Below are positions 54,404 to 63,918 of a stretch of DNA of 64,000 nt, one piece after another. The stretch is taken from assembly GCA_026416955.1 (NCBI GenBank), contig JAOAEE010000022.1, forward strand, positions 42,168 to 106,167. The letters are read 5' to 3'. Position 1 is the first letter of the stretch. Each line of letters begins with the position of its first letter. The position numbers and the translations under genes were made by a program. The notes under the pieces were generated by a model that had not been told where the DNA came from, searched no databases, and saw nothing but the letters and a program-made list of their open reading frames with translations. This DNA comes from Ignavibacteria bacterium. GTDB taxonomy: Bacteria; Bacteroidota; Ignavibacteria; Kapaibacteriales; UBA2268.

Positions 54404-57169
54404 CTATTTTTTCTTTTCTTCCTTTTCTTCAATTTTCTCGATAATAGATGCTCTTGCAGCAGCAAGCCGAGCAATTGGTACTCTAAATGGAGAACACGAA
54501 ACATAATCTAAGCCTATTCTATGGCAGAATTCAACAGAAGAGGGTTCCCCACCGTGTTCACCACAAATACCAACTTTCAATTTTTTCCGTGTCTTACGTC
54601 CCTCTTTTACAGCATATTTCATAAGAAATCCTACTCCATCTTGGTCGATAGCTTCAAATGGGTCACGCTTGTAAATTTCCTTCTCAACATAGTAGGGTAA
54701 AAATCTTCCGGAATCATCTCGGCTAAGACCAAGTGTAGTTTGTGTGAGGTCGTTAGTTCCAAACGAGAAGAATTCAGCAACTTCAGCAATTTCCCGTGCT
54801 GTGATTGCGCCTCTTGGAACTTCAATCATTGTTCCAACAAGATATTCGAATTTTACACCGGTTTCTTCCATCACTTCATTAGCAACTCTTCGTACAATCT
54901 CTTCCTGGTGCTTCAACTCTTTATTATGACCAACCAAAGGTATCATTATTTCTGGAAATACTTTGTATCCTTTTTTAATCACATTAACGGTTGCTTCGAA
55001 AATTGCTCTTGCTTGCATTTCAGTAATCTCGGGATATAATATTCCCAATCGGCAACCACGGAAACCAAGCATCGGGTTGAACTCTTTTAAAGACTCCACT
55101 CGTTCTTTAACCTTTTGAAGAGGGACATTCAACATTTTTGCGACTTCTTTTTGACCTGCTTCGTCATGAGGCAAAAATTCGTGTAATGGTGGGTCTAATG
55201 TTCTAATTGTTACGGGTCTGCCATCCATTGCGATGAAAATGCCCTCAAAATCTTCGCGTTGTAAGGGAAGTAGTTTGTTCAATGCTTTTTTGCGCTCCTC
55301 TTGTGTATCGGCAAGTATCATCTCACGCATTGGTCCGATCTTGCCTTCCCCAAAAAACATATGCTCTGTTCTACACAATCCGATTCCTTCGGCACCAAAA
55401 GCAACTGCATTCCTTGCTTGGTCGGGTTGGTCTGCGTTAGTCCTTACTTTTAATTTTCGATACTTGTCTGCCCATTCCATTATTTGTTTATATATCTTAT
55501 AGGTTGGGGCGTTTTCTTCTGGTAATGTTTTTTCTATTAATACTTGAATTACTTCGCTTGGTTTCGTCTCAATTTTACCCTGAAATACTTCACCAGTTGA
55601 ACCATCTATTGAGATATAATCACCCTCTTTTAAGACAACATCTTTTCCATCCACCCTAATTTCTCGTGCCTTATAATCAATTATTAATGCACCACAACCA
55701 GCCACACAAACCTTCCCCATCTGTCTTGCAACCAATGCAGCATGGGAAGTCATACCTCCACGCGATGTTAAAATACCTTCTGCAGCATTCATACCAGCAA
55801 TATCCTCGGGAGATGTTTCAATTCTAACAAGAATAACCTTTTCTCCACGACGCGACCACTCAACAGCATCTTCTGCATTAAATACAATTCTACCAGTTGC
55901 TGCACCGGGTCCTGCATTTAATCCTTTTGCAATTAATTGATTGTTTTTTAATGCTTTTTTCTTTTCTTCGGCATCAAAAATTGGGCGAAGAAGTTGATTT
56001 AGTTGGTCAGGCTCAATCCTTAGTAATGCTTCTTTCGGTTTAATAAGTCCTTCGTTAACCATATCTACAGCAATTTTCATTGCAGCGAAAGCTGTTCGCT
56101 TTCCAGCTCTACATTGCAACATATACAACTTGCCTTTCTGAATCGTAAATTCAATATCTTGCATTTCTCGATAGTGTTTCTCAAGGATGTCTCTTATTCG
56201 TAGCAACTCGTTGTATGAATTGGGGTCCTTTTCTTTCAATTGTTCAATTGGTAATGGTGTTCGAATACCAGCCACAACGTCTTCACCTTGAGCATTCATC
56301 AAAAATTCCCCATAGAATTTATTTTCGCCGGTAGCGGGGTCTCGAGTAAATGCAACACCGGTTCCACTGTCCTCACCTAAATTACCAAAGACCATTGCTT
56401 GAACATTTACTGCGGTACCCCACCAATCGGGAATATTGTTCAATTTCCTATAAACAATTGCACGAGGATTATTCCAAGAACCAAAAACAGCTCCAATTGC
56501 TCCCCATAATTGTTCTTCTGGGTCTTCTGGAAAATCTACCCCCAATCTTTCTTTTATTGCTTTTTTGAATTCTTGCACTAATTCTTTCAAAGAGTCTACA
56601 TCCAATTCTACATCATAATGAACACCTTTTTCTTTCTTCTTTCTCTCAAGTATTTCTTCAAATGGGTCAATATCATCTTTAGTCTGTGGTTTCAAACCCA
56701 GTACGACATCTCCGTACATAGCAACAAATCTTCGGTATGCATCGTAAGCAAATCTGGGGTTACCAGATTGTTTAATCAAACCTTCAACTGTGATGTCGTT
56801 CAAACCTAAGTTCAAAACAGTATCCATCATCCCGGGCATAGAACTTCTAGCTCCAGAACGAACTGAAACTAAAAGAGGGTTATTGGGGTCCCCAAACTTA
56901 GCACCCATTTCTTTTTCGACTTTTTGAAGTGCTTCCTTAACTTGTTCGTATAATCCTTTGGGATAAGTTTTGTTGTTTTCGTAATAATATCTACAAACTT
57001 CAGTAGTAATCGTGAAGCCAGCAGGAACAGGAAGCCCAAGATTTGTCATCTCAGCAAGATTAGCCCCCTTTCCTCCCAATAGGTCTTTCATCTTTGCATT
57101 TCCTTCTGCTTTCCCCCCACCAAAGTAATAGACATACTTTTTCATTTCCTTATCCTTTTTCTTTCCCAT
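54404..57169 (-). CDS. ppdK: Pyruvate, phosphate dikinase
   Basis: 921 residues (usual 870-900). It interconverts pyruvate + ATP + Pi and PEP + AMP + PPi. ATP-grasp domain (about 15-355): [40 protein letters not shown]. Swivelling domain: phospho-His476 in [18 protein letters not shown]. The PEP/pyruvate barrel has [35 protein letters not shown] and the Cys/Gly motif [14 protein letters not shown]. The C-terminus carries a short charged tail ([11 protein letters not shown]). Start at 57169; the second Met at residue 9 is also possible. A TAACTTTG box lies 32 bases upstream. Confidence 0.97.
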   Translation of the reverse strand: MGKKKDKEMKKYVYYFGGGKAEGNAKMKDLLGGKGANLAEMTNLGLPVPAGFTITTEVCRYYYENNKTYPKGLYEQVKEALQKVEKEMGAKFGDPNNPLLVSVRSGARSSMPGMMDTVLNLGLNDITVEGLIKQSGNPRFAYDAYRRFVAMYGDVVLGLKPQTKDDIDPFEEILERKKKEKGVHYDVELDVDSLKELVQEFKKAIKERLGVDFPEDPEEQLWGAIGAVFGSWNNPRAIVYRKLNNIPDWWGTAVNVQAMVFGNLGEDSGTGVAFTRDPATGENKFYGEFLMNAQGEDVVAGIRTPLPIEQLKEKDPNSYNELLRIRDILEKHYREMQDIEFTIQKGKLYMLQCRAGKRTAFAAMKIAVDMVNEGLIKPKEALLRIEPDQLNQLLRPIFDAEEKKKALKNNQLIAKGLNAGPGAATGRIVFNAEDAVEWSRRGEKVILVRIETSPEDIAGMNAAEGILTSRGGMTSHAALVARQMGKVCVAGCGALIIDYKAREIRVDGKDVVLKEGDYISIDGSTGEVFQGKIETKPSEVIQVLIEKTLPEENAPTYKIYKQIMEWADKYRKLKVRTNADQPDQARNAVAFGAEGIGLCRTEHMFFGEGKIGPMREMILADTQEERKKALNKLLPLQREDFEGIFIAMDGRPVTIRTLDPPLHEFLPHDEAGQKEVAKMLNVPLQKVKERVESLKEFNPMLGFRGCRLGILYPEITEMQARAIFEATVNVIKKGYKVFPEIMIPLVGHNKELKHQEEIVRRVANEVMEETGVKFEYLVGTMIEVPRGAITAREIAEVAEFFSFGTNDLTQTTLGLSRDDSGRFLPYYVEKEIYKRDPFEAIDQDGVGFLMKYAVKEGRKTRKKLKVGICGEHGGEPSSVEFCHRIGLDYVSCSPFRVPIARLAAARASIIEKIEEKEEKKK

Positions 57170-57200
57170 AATAAACTTTAGATTGTGAACAATAAAAATA

Positions 57201-57208
57201 CAAAGTTA
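57201..57208 (-). promoter_or_regulatory. Putative -7 box of ppdK
   Basis: Minus-strand TAACTTTG, 32 bases upstream of the ppdK start. No clear -33 TTTG at normal spacing. Confidence 0.35.
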
Positions 57209-57293
57209 CAAATTATTTTGTTAATCTACTTTTTTCTTATAACTAAAAAAACTAAACATTTACGAACAAATTAGTTGATTGGTCTATTATTTT

Positions 57294-57301
57294 TAATTTT
57301 G
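57294..57301 (+). promoter_or_regulatory. Putative -7 box (TAnnTTTG) of mutS
   Basis: TAATTTTG, 22 bases before the mutS ATG, with TTG (57275-57277) 16 bases upstream. It fits the Bacteroidota -33/-7 pattern (TTTG ... TAnnTTTG). Confidence 0.4.
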
Positions 57302-57323
57302 TAGGTTAAAAAATGAATCAATA

Positions 57324-59966
57324 ATGAAGGAATTAAACACACCCTTAATAAAACAATATCTACAAATAAAAAACAACTACCCCGATTATATTTTACTTTA
57401 CAGAATAGGAGATTTTTACGAAACTTTTTTCGAGGATGCAGTCCAAACTTCCAAAGTTTGTAATATTATTTTAACAAAAAGAAATAATGGTGCAGCTGGC
57501 GACGTTCCACTTGCCGGCTTTCCACACCACCAACTTGAAAATTACTTACCCAAGCTTGTAAAAGCAGGTTTCAAAGTAGCTATCTGCGAACAAGTTGAAG
57601 ACCCTAAAAAAGCAAAGGGAATTGTCCGAAGAGAAGTTGTTGAAGTCGTTACCCCCGGTATCTCAGTAAATGATAAACTCCTTTCGGAGCGTATAAACAA
57701 TTTTGTATCTGCAATTTTTTCTAAGTCTTTAGACCCATCGAAACAACAAACAATTGGAATTGCAATAGCAGATGTATCCACTGGGGAATTTTATGTTTCA
57801 GAAATCAATTTCGATAGGCTTCGTGAGTTTTTCGAAACATATCAGATACGTGAATTAATAATTTCTAAGTCGCAGAAAAATATTTTTGAACCTTTAATTC
57901 AAAAATTTGAACTTAACTTAATCATCAACAAACTTGAACCTTGGATTTTTGACTACACATTTGCAAAAGAAGCATTAATTGGACATTTTGGTACAACTTC
58001 TTTAAAAGGATACGGAATAGAGCATTTAGAGTGTGGAATTATTTGCGCTGGTGCTCTACTCTACCATATTAAACAAATGCAACCAGACTATTTAAATCAA
58101 TTAAGGCAAATTCGCTTACTCAACTTTTCGAACTATATGCTGTTGGACCTATCAACAAAAAGAAACCTTGAAATTTACTCTTCAATTAACAACAACTTTG
58201 AAGGTAGCCTCTTCTCGGTAATTGATAAAACCTTAACTCCAATGGGTGCTCGAACCTTGAAACGCTGGGTCGCTCATCCACTATTGGATATTAATCAAAT
58301 CGAAAAAAGATTAAACATAGTCCATTTGTTCTTTACAAACGATGTTAGTTTGAACAAATTAAGAAATTATTTAAAAAATATTTCGGACATTGAAAGAATA
58401 ACCTCGAAAGTATGTAGCAACAGAGCACTACCCCGCGATGTTCTTGCTTTGAAGCGCTCTCTTGATGTTATTCCTTCAATTAAACAGGAACTAAGCCTAT
58501 TTAAAAACGAAGAGTTGCTTGAACTAACAAATGGTCTAAACGACTTTTTCTCAATTCGCCAAACAATAGAAAAGGGAATCAACGAAGACGCAGGAAATAA
58601 CGTTGGGTCCGGTGAGGTAATAAAAAAAGGTTTCAACAAAGAATTCGATAATTTAATTGATTTTGCCAAAAACAGCAAAGAATTGCTAAAAGAATATCAA
58701 GATGAAGAAAGGGTAAAAACTGGCATTCCAACATTAAAAATTGGTTTTAATAACGTTTTCGGTTACTATATCGAAGTTACTAAAACACATAGCCAAAAAA
58801 TCCCAAATTACTTCGAAAGGAAACAAACTTTAACCAATTCGGAAAGATACACCACGCCAAAATTGAAAGATTTCGAATCTAAATTACTGAATTTAGAAAT
58901 CGAAATTCAAGATCTAGAAACAAGGTTGTTCCAAGAAATTTTATATCAAATTTCACTTTTTGCGACCGAATTACAAAATTTAGCAAGGGTAATTGGTGAA
59001 CTTGATTGCTACTTAAACTTCGCTTTAATTGCAAAAGAAAATAATTATTGTAAACCAATAGTAAATAATGAATTTTCACTTGAAATAAAAAACGGAAGAC
59101 ATCCAGTTGTTGAAAAAAATCTCCCACTCGGGGAAAAATTTACACCCAACTCTACTTTTCTCGATAAAAACTCGCTCATTCATATTATTACTGGACCCAA
59201 TATGAGCGGAAAGTCCTGTTACTTGCGCCAAGTAGGTTTAATTGTTCTTCTTGCACAAATTGGTTCTTTCGTTCCAGCTGATTACGCAAGAATTGGGATT
59301 GTAGATAGAATCTTCACTCGTGTCGGTGCACAAGATAATATCTCCCAAGGAGAAAGCACTTTCCTTATTGAAATGCAAGAAAGTGCAAACATACTAAATA
59401 ATGCTACAAGCAAAAGTTTGATTTTGTTGGACGAAGTAGGCCGAGGAACAGCCACTTTCGACGGAATTTCTATTGCTTGGGCTATTACAGAATATATCCA
59501 CAATCATATTGGAGCTAAAACTCTTTTTGCAACTCATTATCATGAACTGAATGAACTTGAAAAAAAATATGAGAACATTGTTAACTATTGTATTGAAGTT
59601 ATTGAAAAAGATGAAAAAGTTATATTTACACACAAATTAAAGAGGGGACATAGCGACCATTCATTTGGGATATACGTTGCTCAAATGGCTGGAATTCCAG
59701 AACCAGTTATTAATCGTTCGAAAGAAATTTTGAAAATTCTGGAATCTGGAACATCTCAAGAAGAAATAATTAAACTAAACAAGCCAAATCCAAAAAAAAT
59801 AAAATCCATAGAACAAGACTGGAAAACAAGACAGTTGGCAATTTTCGACTTTACCGAAAATGAACTTAAAGAGAAGATTCTCAATTTAGACCTAAACAAT
59901 ATTACTCCCTTACAAGCATTGTCTTTTTTAGAAAAGTTACAAAATGAATTAAGAGATATGAAATGA
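57324..59966 (+). CDS. mutS: DNA mismatch repair protein MutS
   Basis: 880 residues, full length. Mismatch-binding domain I with YRIGDFYETFFEDA (the F-x-E motif) and AGFPHHQLENYLPKLVKAGF. Core and clamp domains follow. ATPase domain: Walker A ITGPNMSGKSCYLRQ at about residues 622-636, LLDEVGRGTATFDGISIAWA (Walker B) and LFATHYHELNEL. The C-terminal LSFLEKLQNEL matches the tetramer/beta-clamp end region of family members. It recognises mispairs and starts repair. It overlaps the amidase gene by 4 bases. A TAATTTTG box (57294-57301) lies 22 bases before the ATG. Confidence 0.98.
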   Translation: MKELNTPLIKQYLQIKNNYPDYILLYRIGDFYETFFEDAVQTSKVCNIILTKRNNGAAGDVPLAGFPHHQLENYLPKLVKAGFKVAICEQVEDPKKAKGIVRREVVEVVTPGISVNDKLLSERINNFVSAIFSKSLDPSKQQTIGIAIADVSTGEFYVSEINFDRLREFFETYQIRELIISKSQKNIFEPLIQKFELNLIINKLEPWIFDYTFAKEALIGHFGTTSLKGYGIEHLECGIICAGALLYHIKQMQPDYLNQLRQIRLLNFSNYMLLDLSTKRNLEIYSSINNNFEGSLFSVIDKTLTPMGARTLKRWVAHPLLDINQIEKRLNIVHLFFTNDVSLNKLRNYLKNISDIERITSKVCSNRALPRDVLALKRSLDVIPSIKQELSLFKNEELLELTNGLNDFFSIRQTIEKGINEDAGNNVGSGEVIKKGFNKEFDNLIDFAKNSKELLKEYQDEERVKTGIPTLKIGFNNVFGYYIEVTKTHSQKIPNYFERKQTLTNSERYTTPKLKDFESKLLNLEIEIQDLETRLFQEILYQISLFATELQNLARVIGELDCYLNFALIAKENNYCKPIVNNEFSLEIKNGRHPVVEKNLPLGEKFTPNSTFLDKNSLIHIITGPNMSGKSCYLRQVGLIVLLAQIGSFVPADYARIGIVDRIFTRVGAQDNISQGESTFLIEMQESANILNNATSKSLILLDEVGRGTATFDGISIAWAITEYIHNHIGAKTLFATHYHELNELEKKYENIVNYCIEVIEKDEKVIFTHKLKRGHSDHSFGIYVAQMAGIPEPVINRSKEILKILESGTSQEEIIKLNKPNPKKIKSIEQDWKTRQLAIFDFTENELKEKILNLDLNNITPLQALSFLEKLQNELRDMK

Positions 59967-61234
59967 AACATAAATTTTCAATTCTATTTTTTTGTGCTCA
60001 TATCTTCTTAATTATACCCAAATTTACTTTTTCTGAAAGATATGTAGAATTTGTGGCAAAAAAAGGAGATAGACTTGAAAAAATTTTCAATCTTTATTTA
60101 CTCCCTTTGGAAAAAAGCCTTCTTGAAGATTTTTATAGATTAAATTCAAAGCGAACTGACAAAAATTATAAACTAATGGTTGGCTTAAAATATAAGTTAC
60201 CAATCTTAAAAGTGGAAAACAAAAAGATTAATGAATTCCTTGAAGAGAATTTTGGTGAAGACACAATTTCGGAAAAAAAAATTCAAATCGAAAAATACAA
60301 TAAAAATCTAACATTGAAGGGTATAAAAAAAAGCAAAAATGAAATTTGGATACCAAAAAACCTTATTGCTAAAAGAAATTTCATTAATAATTTGTCGACC
60401 TCAAATCAAAGTTTAAATATTCTCAAAAAAAAGGATGGTTCTGCGGCCAAAATAAAAATCTTCGAGGATAAAAAACTATTTCAGCCATTTTATGGAAATA
60501 AAACAAAGAGCAAGAAAAAAAACAATTTATTAAAAAACTTTGTTTTTTATCTTGTTAGTGGACACGGAGGACCAGACCCCGGTGCAATTGGTTATTTCGA
60601 AAACAAAGAACTTCACGAGGACGAATATGCTTACGACATTACGCTGCGACTTGCAAAACATCTCGAAGAAAACGGAGCAAAAGTTTTTATGATAACCATT
60701 GATACCGTAGATGGTATCCGCGACGATAAATTTCTTTCTACAAGTAATCAAGAACTTTTCTATGGAGGAGTCCCAATCCCATTAAACCAAAAGGAAAGAT
60801 TGGAATTATGCTCCAACATTCTTAATGATTTGTACAAAAAGGAACTAAAGGGAAAAAGAAAAAAACATATTTCGATTAATATACACTTAGACTCTCGTTC
60901 TGAAGAAGAGAAAGTAGATGTTTATTACTATTACCAAGAAAATAACCCGATAAGCAAACAAATTGCTGAAATTCTTCAAACGACCTTTGCACAACAGTAC
61001 GAAAAATACCAGCCTGGAAGAGGTTACAATGGAACTGTTGAAACAAGAAATTTGTTTATGTTAAGAAATACCCTACCACCAACTGTATACATCGAACTTG
61101 GAAATATTAGAAATAGAAGTAATCAATTTAGATTTATCGATAAAAGCAATAGAGAAGCTATTGCAAAGTGGCTATGCATTGGATTAATTAACTTCGCAAA
61201 AATGAAAGAACCCAAAAGTAGCAACAAAAAGTAA
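59963..61234 (+). CDS. N-acetylmuramoyl-L-alanine amidase (AmiC type) with N-terminal LysM-like part
   Basis: 423 residues. Signal peptide (KFSILFFCAHIFLIIPKFTFS). Residues about 28-90 (FVAKKGDRLEKIFNLYLLPL through YKLMVGLKYKLPIL) resemble a LysM module. A Lys-rich linker follows. From about 190 the Amidase_3 domain has FYLVSGHGGPDPGAIG (zinc His), an acidic cluster LHEDEYAYDITLRLAKHLEE, ISINIHLDSRSEE (second His) and VYIELGNIRNRSNQ (catalytic Glu). It cuts the bond between the peptide stem and MurNAc in cell division or turnover. Its start overlaps mutS by 4 bases, an unusual operon partner. Confidence 0.9.
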   Translation: MKHKFSILFFCAHIFLIIPKFTFSERYVEFVAKKGDRLEKIFNLYLLPLEKSLLEDFYRLNSKRTDKNYKLMVGLKYKLPILKVENKKINEFLEENFGEDTISEKKIQIEKYNKNLTLKGIKKSKNEIWIPKNLIAKRNFINNLSTSNQSLNILKKKDGSAAKIKIFEDKKLFQPFYGNKTKSKKKNNLLKNFVFYLVSGHGGPDPGAIGYFENKELHEDEYAYDITLRLAKHLEENGAKVFMITIDTVDGIRDDKFLSTSNQELFYGGVPIPLNQKERLELCSNILNDLYKKELKGKRKKHISINIHLDSRSEEEKVDVYYYYQENNPISKQIAEILQTTFAQQYEKYQPGRGYNGTVETRNLFMLRNTLPPTVYIELGNIRNRSNQFRFIDKSNREAIAKWLCIGLINFAKMKEPKSSNKK

Positions 61235-61275
61235 AACATATAAATATTTTTAAAATATAAGAAAATAAATCTACT

Positions 61276-61283
61276 TAATTTTG
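61276..61283 (+). promoter_or_regulatory. Putative -7 box of ackA-pta
   Basis: TAATTTTG, 23 bases before the ackA ATG. Confidence 0.35.
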
Positions 61284-61305
61284 TATTTTGTTTTTAGAGG
61301 AGAAA

Positions 61306-62550
61306 ATGAACGTTTTAGTTTTGAATTGTGGTAGTTCATCGTTGAAATTTCAAATTATTCAAACAGACTTAGAAGCAATTAAAAACGACCAAGACAAGAT
61401 GCTTGCCAAAGGTTATATCGAAAGAATTGGAAGCCAAGCAATTATAACAATGCAAGCAACTGGTCACCCCCCATATCGAACTGCTGAACCAATTCGAGAC
61501 CATAAAGCCGCTTTAAATTTTGTAATAAAGTGGATTACCTCTTCAAATGCTAACATCGAAGGAATATCTGACCTAAGCGATATCCACGCTATTGGTCACA
61601 GAATTGTGCACGGTGCGGAAAAATTAAAAAAATCTGTATTAATTGATGATAGTGTCATTGACCAAATTGAAGAATGTATTCCTCTTGCCCCTTTACACAA
61701 TCCTGCAAACCTTAAGGGTGTTTACGCTGCTCGCGAAGTTTTCCCAGGAATTCCACAAGTGGCCGTTTTCGATACTGCTTTTCATTCCACATTGCCAGAA
61801 GAGAATTACCTATATGCAATCCCTTACCAACTTTACCGAAGATTTAAAATAAGAAAATACGGCTTTCACGGAACTTCCCATCGTTACATTGCATATCGAT
61901 ACCGAAGAATCAAAGGTATCGAACGTGAACAAGTTAATATTATTACTTTGCACCTGGGGAATGGCTGTTCTGCTTGCGCAATCCGTAACGGTTTTTCTCT
62001 GGATACCTCTATGGGTATGACACCATTAGAAGGTTTAGTTATGGGAACAAGGTCCGGGGATATTGACCCTGCAATCATTGAGTTCCTAATACACAACGAA
62101 GGTTCATCAGTAGATGAAGTCTTTAATGTACTAAATAAACGCTCCGGGCTTCTTGGAATTTCTGGGTTAACCAATGATATGCGCGACCTACTCGAAGAAG
62201 AACGCGAACATCAAGATAGAAGAGCTAGTCTTGCAATTAACATATTTTGCAATAGGATAAAAAAATATATTGGTGCATATTTAGCAGAACTTAATGGTGC
62301 AGATGCAATTTGCTTCACAGGTGGTATTGGCGAAAATTCTCCAGAAGTTCGTAGGCGTTGTCTTTCGAACTTAGATTTCTTTGGAATAAAACTTGATGAA
62401 GAATTAAATGAAAAGGCGGTCGGTGTAAAAGAAATGAAAATTTCTGCACCAGATAGCAAAATTGAAGTCTATGTAATTGCTACTAATGAAGAATTATTGA
62501 TTGCTCGCGACACATTGCGAGTTGTACTTAATGTTCCTAGAATTTGGTAG
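61306..62550 (+). CDS. ackA: Acetate kinase
   Basis: 414 residues from ATG 61306, preceded by GAGGAG four bases before it; the few codons upstream are not conserved. It makes ATP and acetate from acetyl phosphate. Motifs: VLNCGSSSLKFQI, AIGHRIVHGAEK, PLAPLHNPANLKGV, VFDTAFHSTLP, YGFHGTSHRYIAYR, TLHLGNGCSACAI, DTSMGMTPLEGLVMGTRSGD and FTGGIGENSPEVR. It is followed by pta after 21 bases, the usual operon for acetate production or uptake. A TAATTTTG box lies 23 bases upstream of the start. Confidence 0.97.
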   Translation: MNVLVLNCGSSSLKFQIIQTDLEAIKNDQDKMLAKGYIERIGSQAIITMQATGHPPYRTAEPIRDHKAALNFVIKWITSSNANIEGISDLSDIHAIGHRIVHGAEKLKKSVLIDDSVIDQIEECIPLAPLHNPANLKGVYAAREVFPGIPQVAVFDTAFHSTLPEENYLYAIPYQLYRRFKIRKYGFHGTSHRYIAYRYRRIKGIEREQVNIITLHLGNGCSACAIRNGFSLDTSMGMTPLEGLVMGTRSGDIDPAIIEFLIHNEGSSVDEVFNVLNKRSGLLGISGLTNDMRDLLEEEREHQDRRASLAINIFCNRIKKYIGAYLAELNGADAICFTGGIGENSPEVRRRCLSNLDFFGIKLDEELNEKAVGVKEMKISAPDSKIEVYVIATNEELLIARDTLRVVLNVPRIW

Positions 62551-62571
62551 ATATTTGAAAGGAAAAACAAA

Positions 62572-63561
62572 ATGAATGGTAATTTTATTAATGAAATAAG
62601 GGAAAAGGCAAAAGGTTTAAACTATCGAATTGCATATCCAGATGCAGAAGACGTTCGAACATTGAAAACTGCAAAATTTATTCTAGACAACAAGCTTGGT
62701 CAACCTGTTTTGGTTGGAAATAAAGAATCAATTGAAAATTTAGCCAAAAAAGAAGGTATTTCCTTAACCGACATTCAAATCATTGAACCAAAAGTTTCCC
62801 CTAAGTTTGAAGAATATACTCTAAAACTTTTCGAAAAGAGAAAAAACAAAGGAATGACCCTTGAACAAGCCCAAGAATTAATTGCAAATCCAATCTATTT
62901 TGCTGGAATGATGCTCGACGATAATGATGTTCAAGTCGTCGTAGGTGGAAACATTTCAGCAACTGGTGATATTATTCGCTCAGCTATTTATACTGTTGGA
63001 GTAGCCCCTGGAATTTCAATAGTGAGTAGTTATTTCATTATGGTTTTCCCCGACAAACTTCTTTGCTTTGCTGATTGTGCTGTAAACCCAGACCCAACTG
63101 CAGAACAACTCGCAGATATTGCAATTACTTCTGCAAAAAATTTCCAATCGGTTACCGGACTTACTCCTTACGTTGCTATGCTCTCCTTCTCAACAAAAGG
63201 AAGTGCCACACATCCGCACGTCGATAAAGTAATTTCCGCAACAAAAATTGCAAAGGAAAAAGAACCCGACTTAATGATTGATGGTGAAATGCAAGTAGAT
63301 GCAGCTTTAATTCCATCAATTGGAGAACGAAAATGCAAAGGTTCACCAGTGGCTGGGAAAGCAAACGTTCTAATTTTTCCAGACCTGGACGCAGGAAATA
63401 TAGGATACAAACTAACTGAAAGGCTTGCGGGAGCACAAGCAGTTGGTCCAATTGTTCAAGGATTAAGTAAGCCCTACTGCGATTTGTCTCGTGGTTGCAG
63501 CGTCGACGATATGATTAATGTTTCTTGTATTTGTTCCTTAATGGCAAAAGGAGTGATTTAA
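62572..63561 (+). CDS. pta: Phosphate acetyltransferase
   Basis: 329 residues, the short form without the N-terminal DRTGG domain of E. coli Pta. It interconverts acetyl-CoA + Pi and acetyl phosphate + CoA. Motifs: YRIAYPDAEDVRTLKTAKF, NPIYFAGMMLDDNDVQVVVGG, FADCAVNPDPTAEQLADIA, MLSFSTKGSATHPHVDKV, DGEMQVDAALIPSIGERKC, VLIFPDLDAGNIGYKLTERL and the final PIVQGLSKPYCDLSRGCSVDD. With ackA it forms the acetate pathway. No further gene follows for about 300 bases. Confidence 0.97.
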   Translation: MNGNFINEIREKAKGLNYRIAYPDAEDVRTLKTAKFILDNKLGQPVLVGNKESIENLAKKEGISLTDIQIIEPKVSPKFEEYTLKLFEKRKNKGMTLEQAQELIANPIYFAGMMLDDNDVQVVVGGNISATGDIIRSAIYTVGVAPGISIVSSYFIMVFPDKLLCFADCAVNPDPTAEQLADIAITSAKNFQSVTGLTPYVAMLSFSTKGSATHPHVDKVISATKIAKEKEPDLMIDGEMQVDAALIPSIGERKCKGSPVAGKANVLIFPDLDAGNIGYKLTERLAGAQAVGPIVQGLSKPYCDLSRGCSVDDMINVSCICSLMAKGVI

Positions 63562-63870
63562 TCCTAAACTAAACAATCAATTGTTAAATTTCAATAATAA
63601 CTTTTTGGTAAAGTAAACATTTTCTTCGTTTTTTTAAAACCAACTTTGCTCAATTTTTCAAATTTTAAAACTGTTCTAACTTAACTTTTATATCTTCTGT
63701 TTAGATACAATTACTCATATTTTTATTACGAAACATCTCGAGTCTAACCAAAACAAATAATTCCTTAATTTGTTCCAATTAATCAGCAAGGGAAGTTTAA
63801 TTATAGTTTTTTCAAGCATTTTTTTAATCAACTCCTAATTTATTCTAATCGTTTTTTCAAAATAAAACAA
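63562..63870. other. Non-coding AT-rich stretch after pta, nothing recognised
   Basis: About 310 bases between the pta stop and the hairpin at 63871. It is very AT-rich, with many T runs, and I see no open frame of coding character, no tRNA and no repeat array. Confidence 0.5.
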
Positions 63871-63902
63871 AAACAGCCTGCGGGGAGTTCCGCAGGCTGT
63901 TT
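63871..63902. terminator. Bidirectional intrinsic terminator
   Basis: Inverted repeat with arms AAACAGCCTGCGG (63871-63883) and CCGCAGGCTGTTT (63890-63902) and a six-base loop. On the plus strand it is followed by GTTTTTGTATTTTCTTTT; on the minus strand by TTGTTTTATTTTGAAAAAA. It lies 17 bases from the stop of the minus-strand gene at the right edge, which it mainly terminates. Confidence 0.85.
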
Positions 63903-63918
63903 GTTTTTGTATTTTCTT

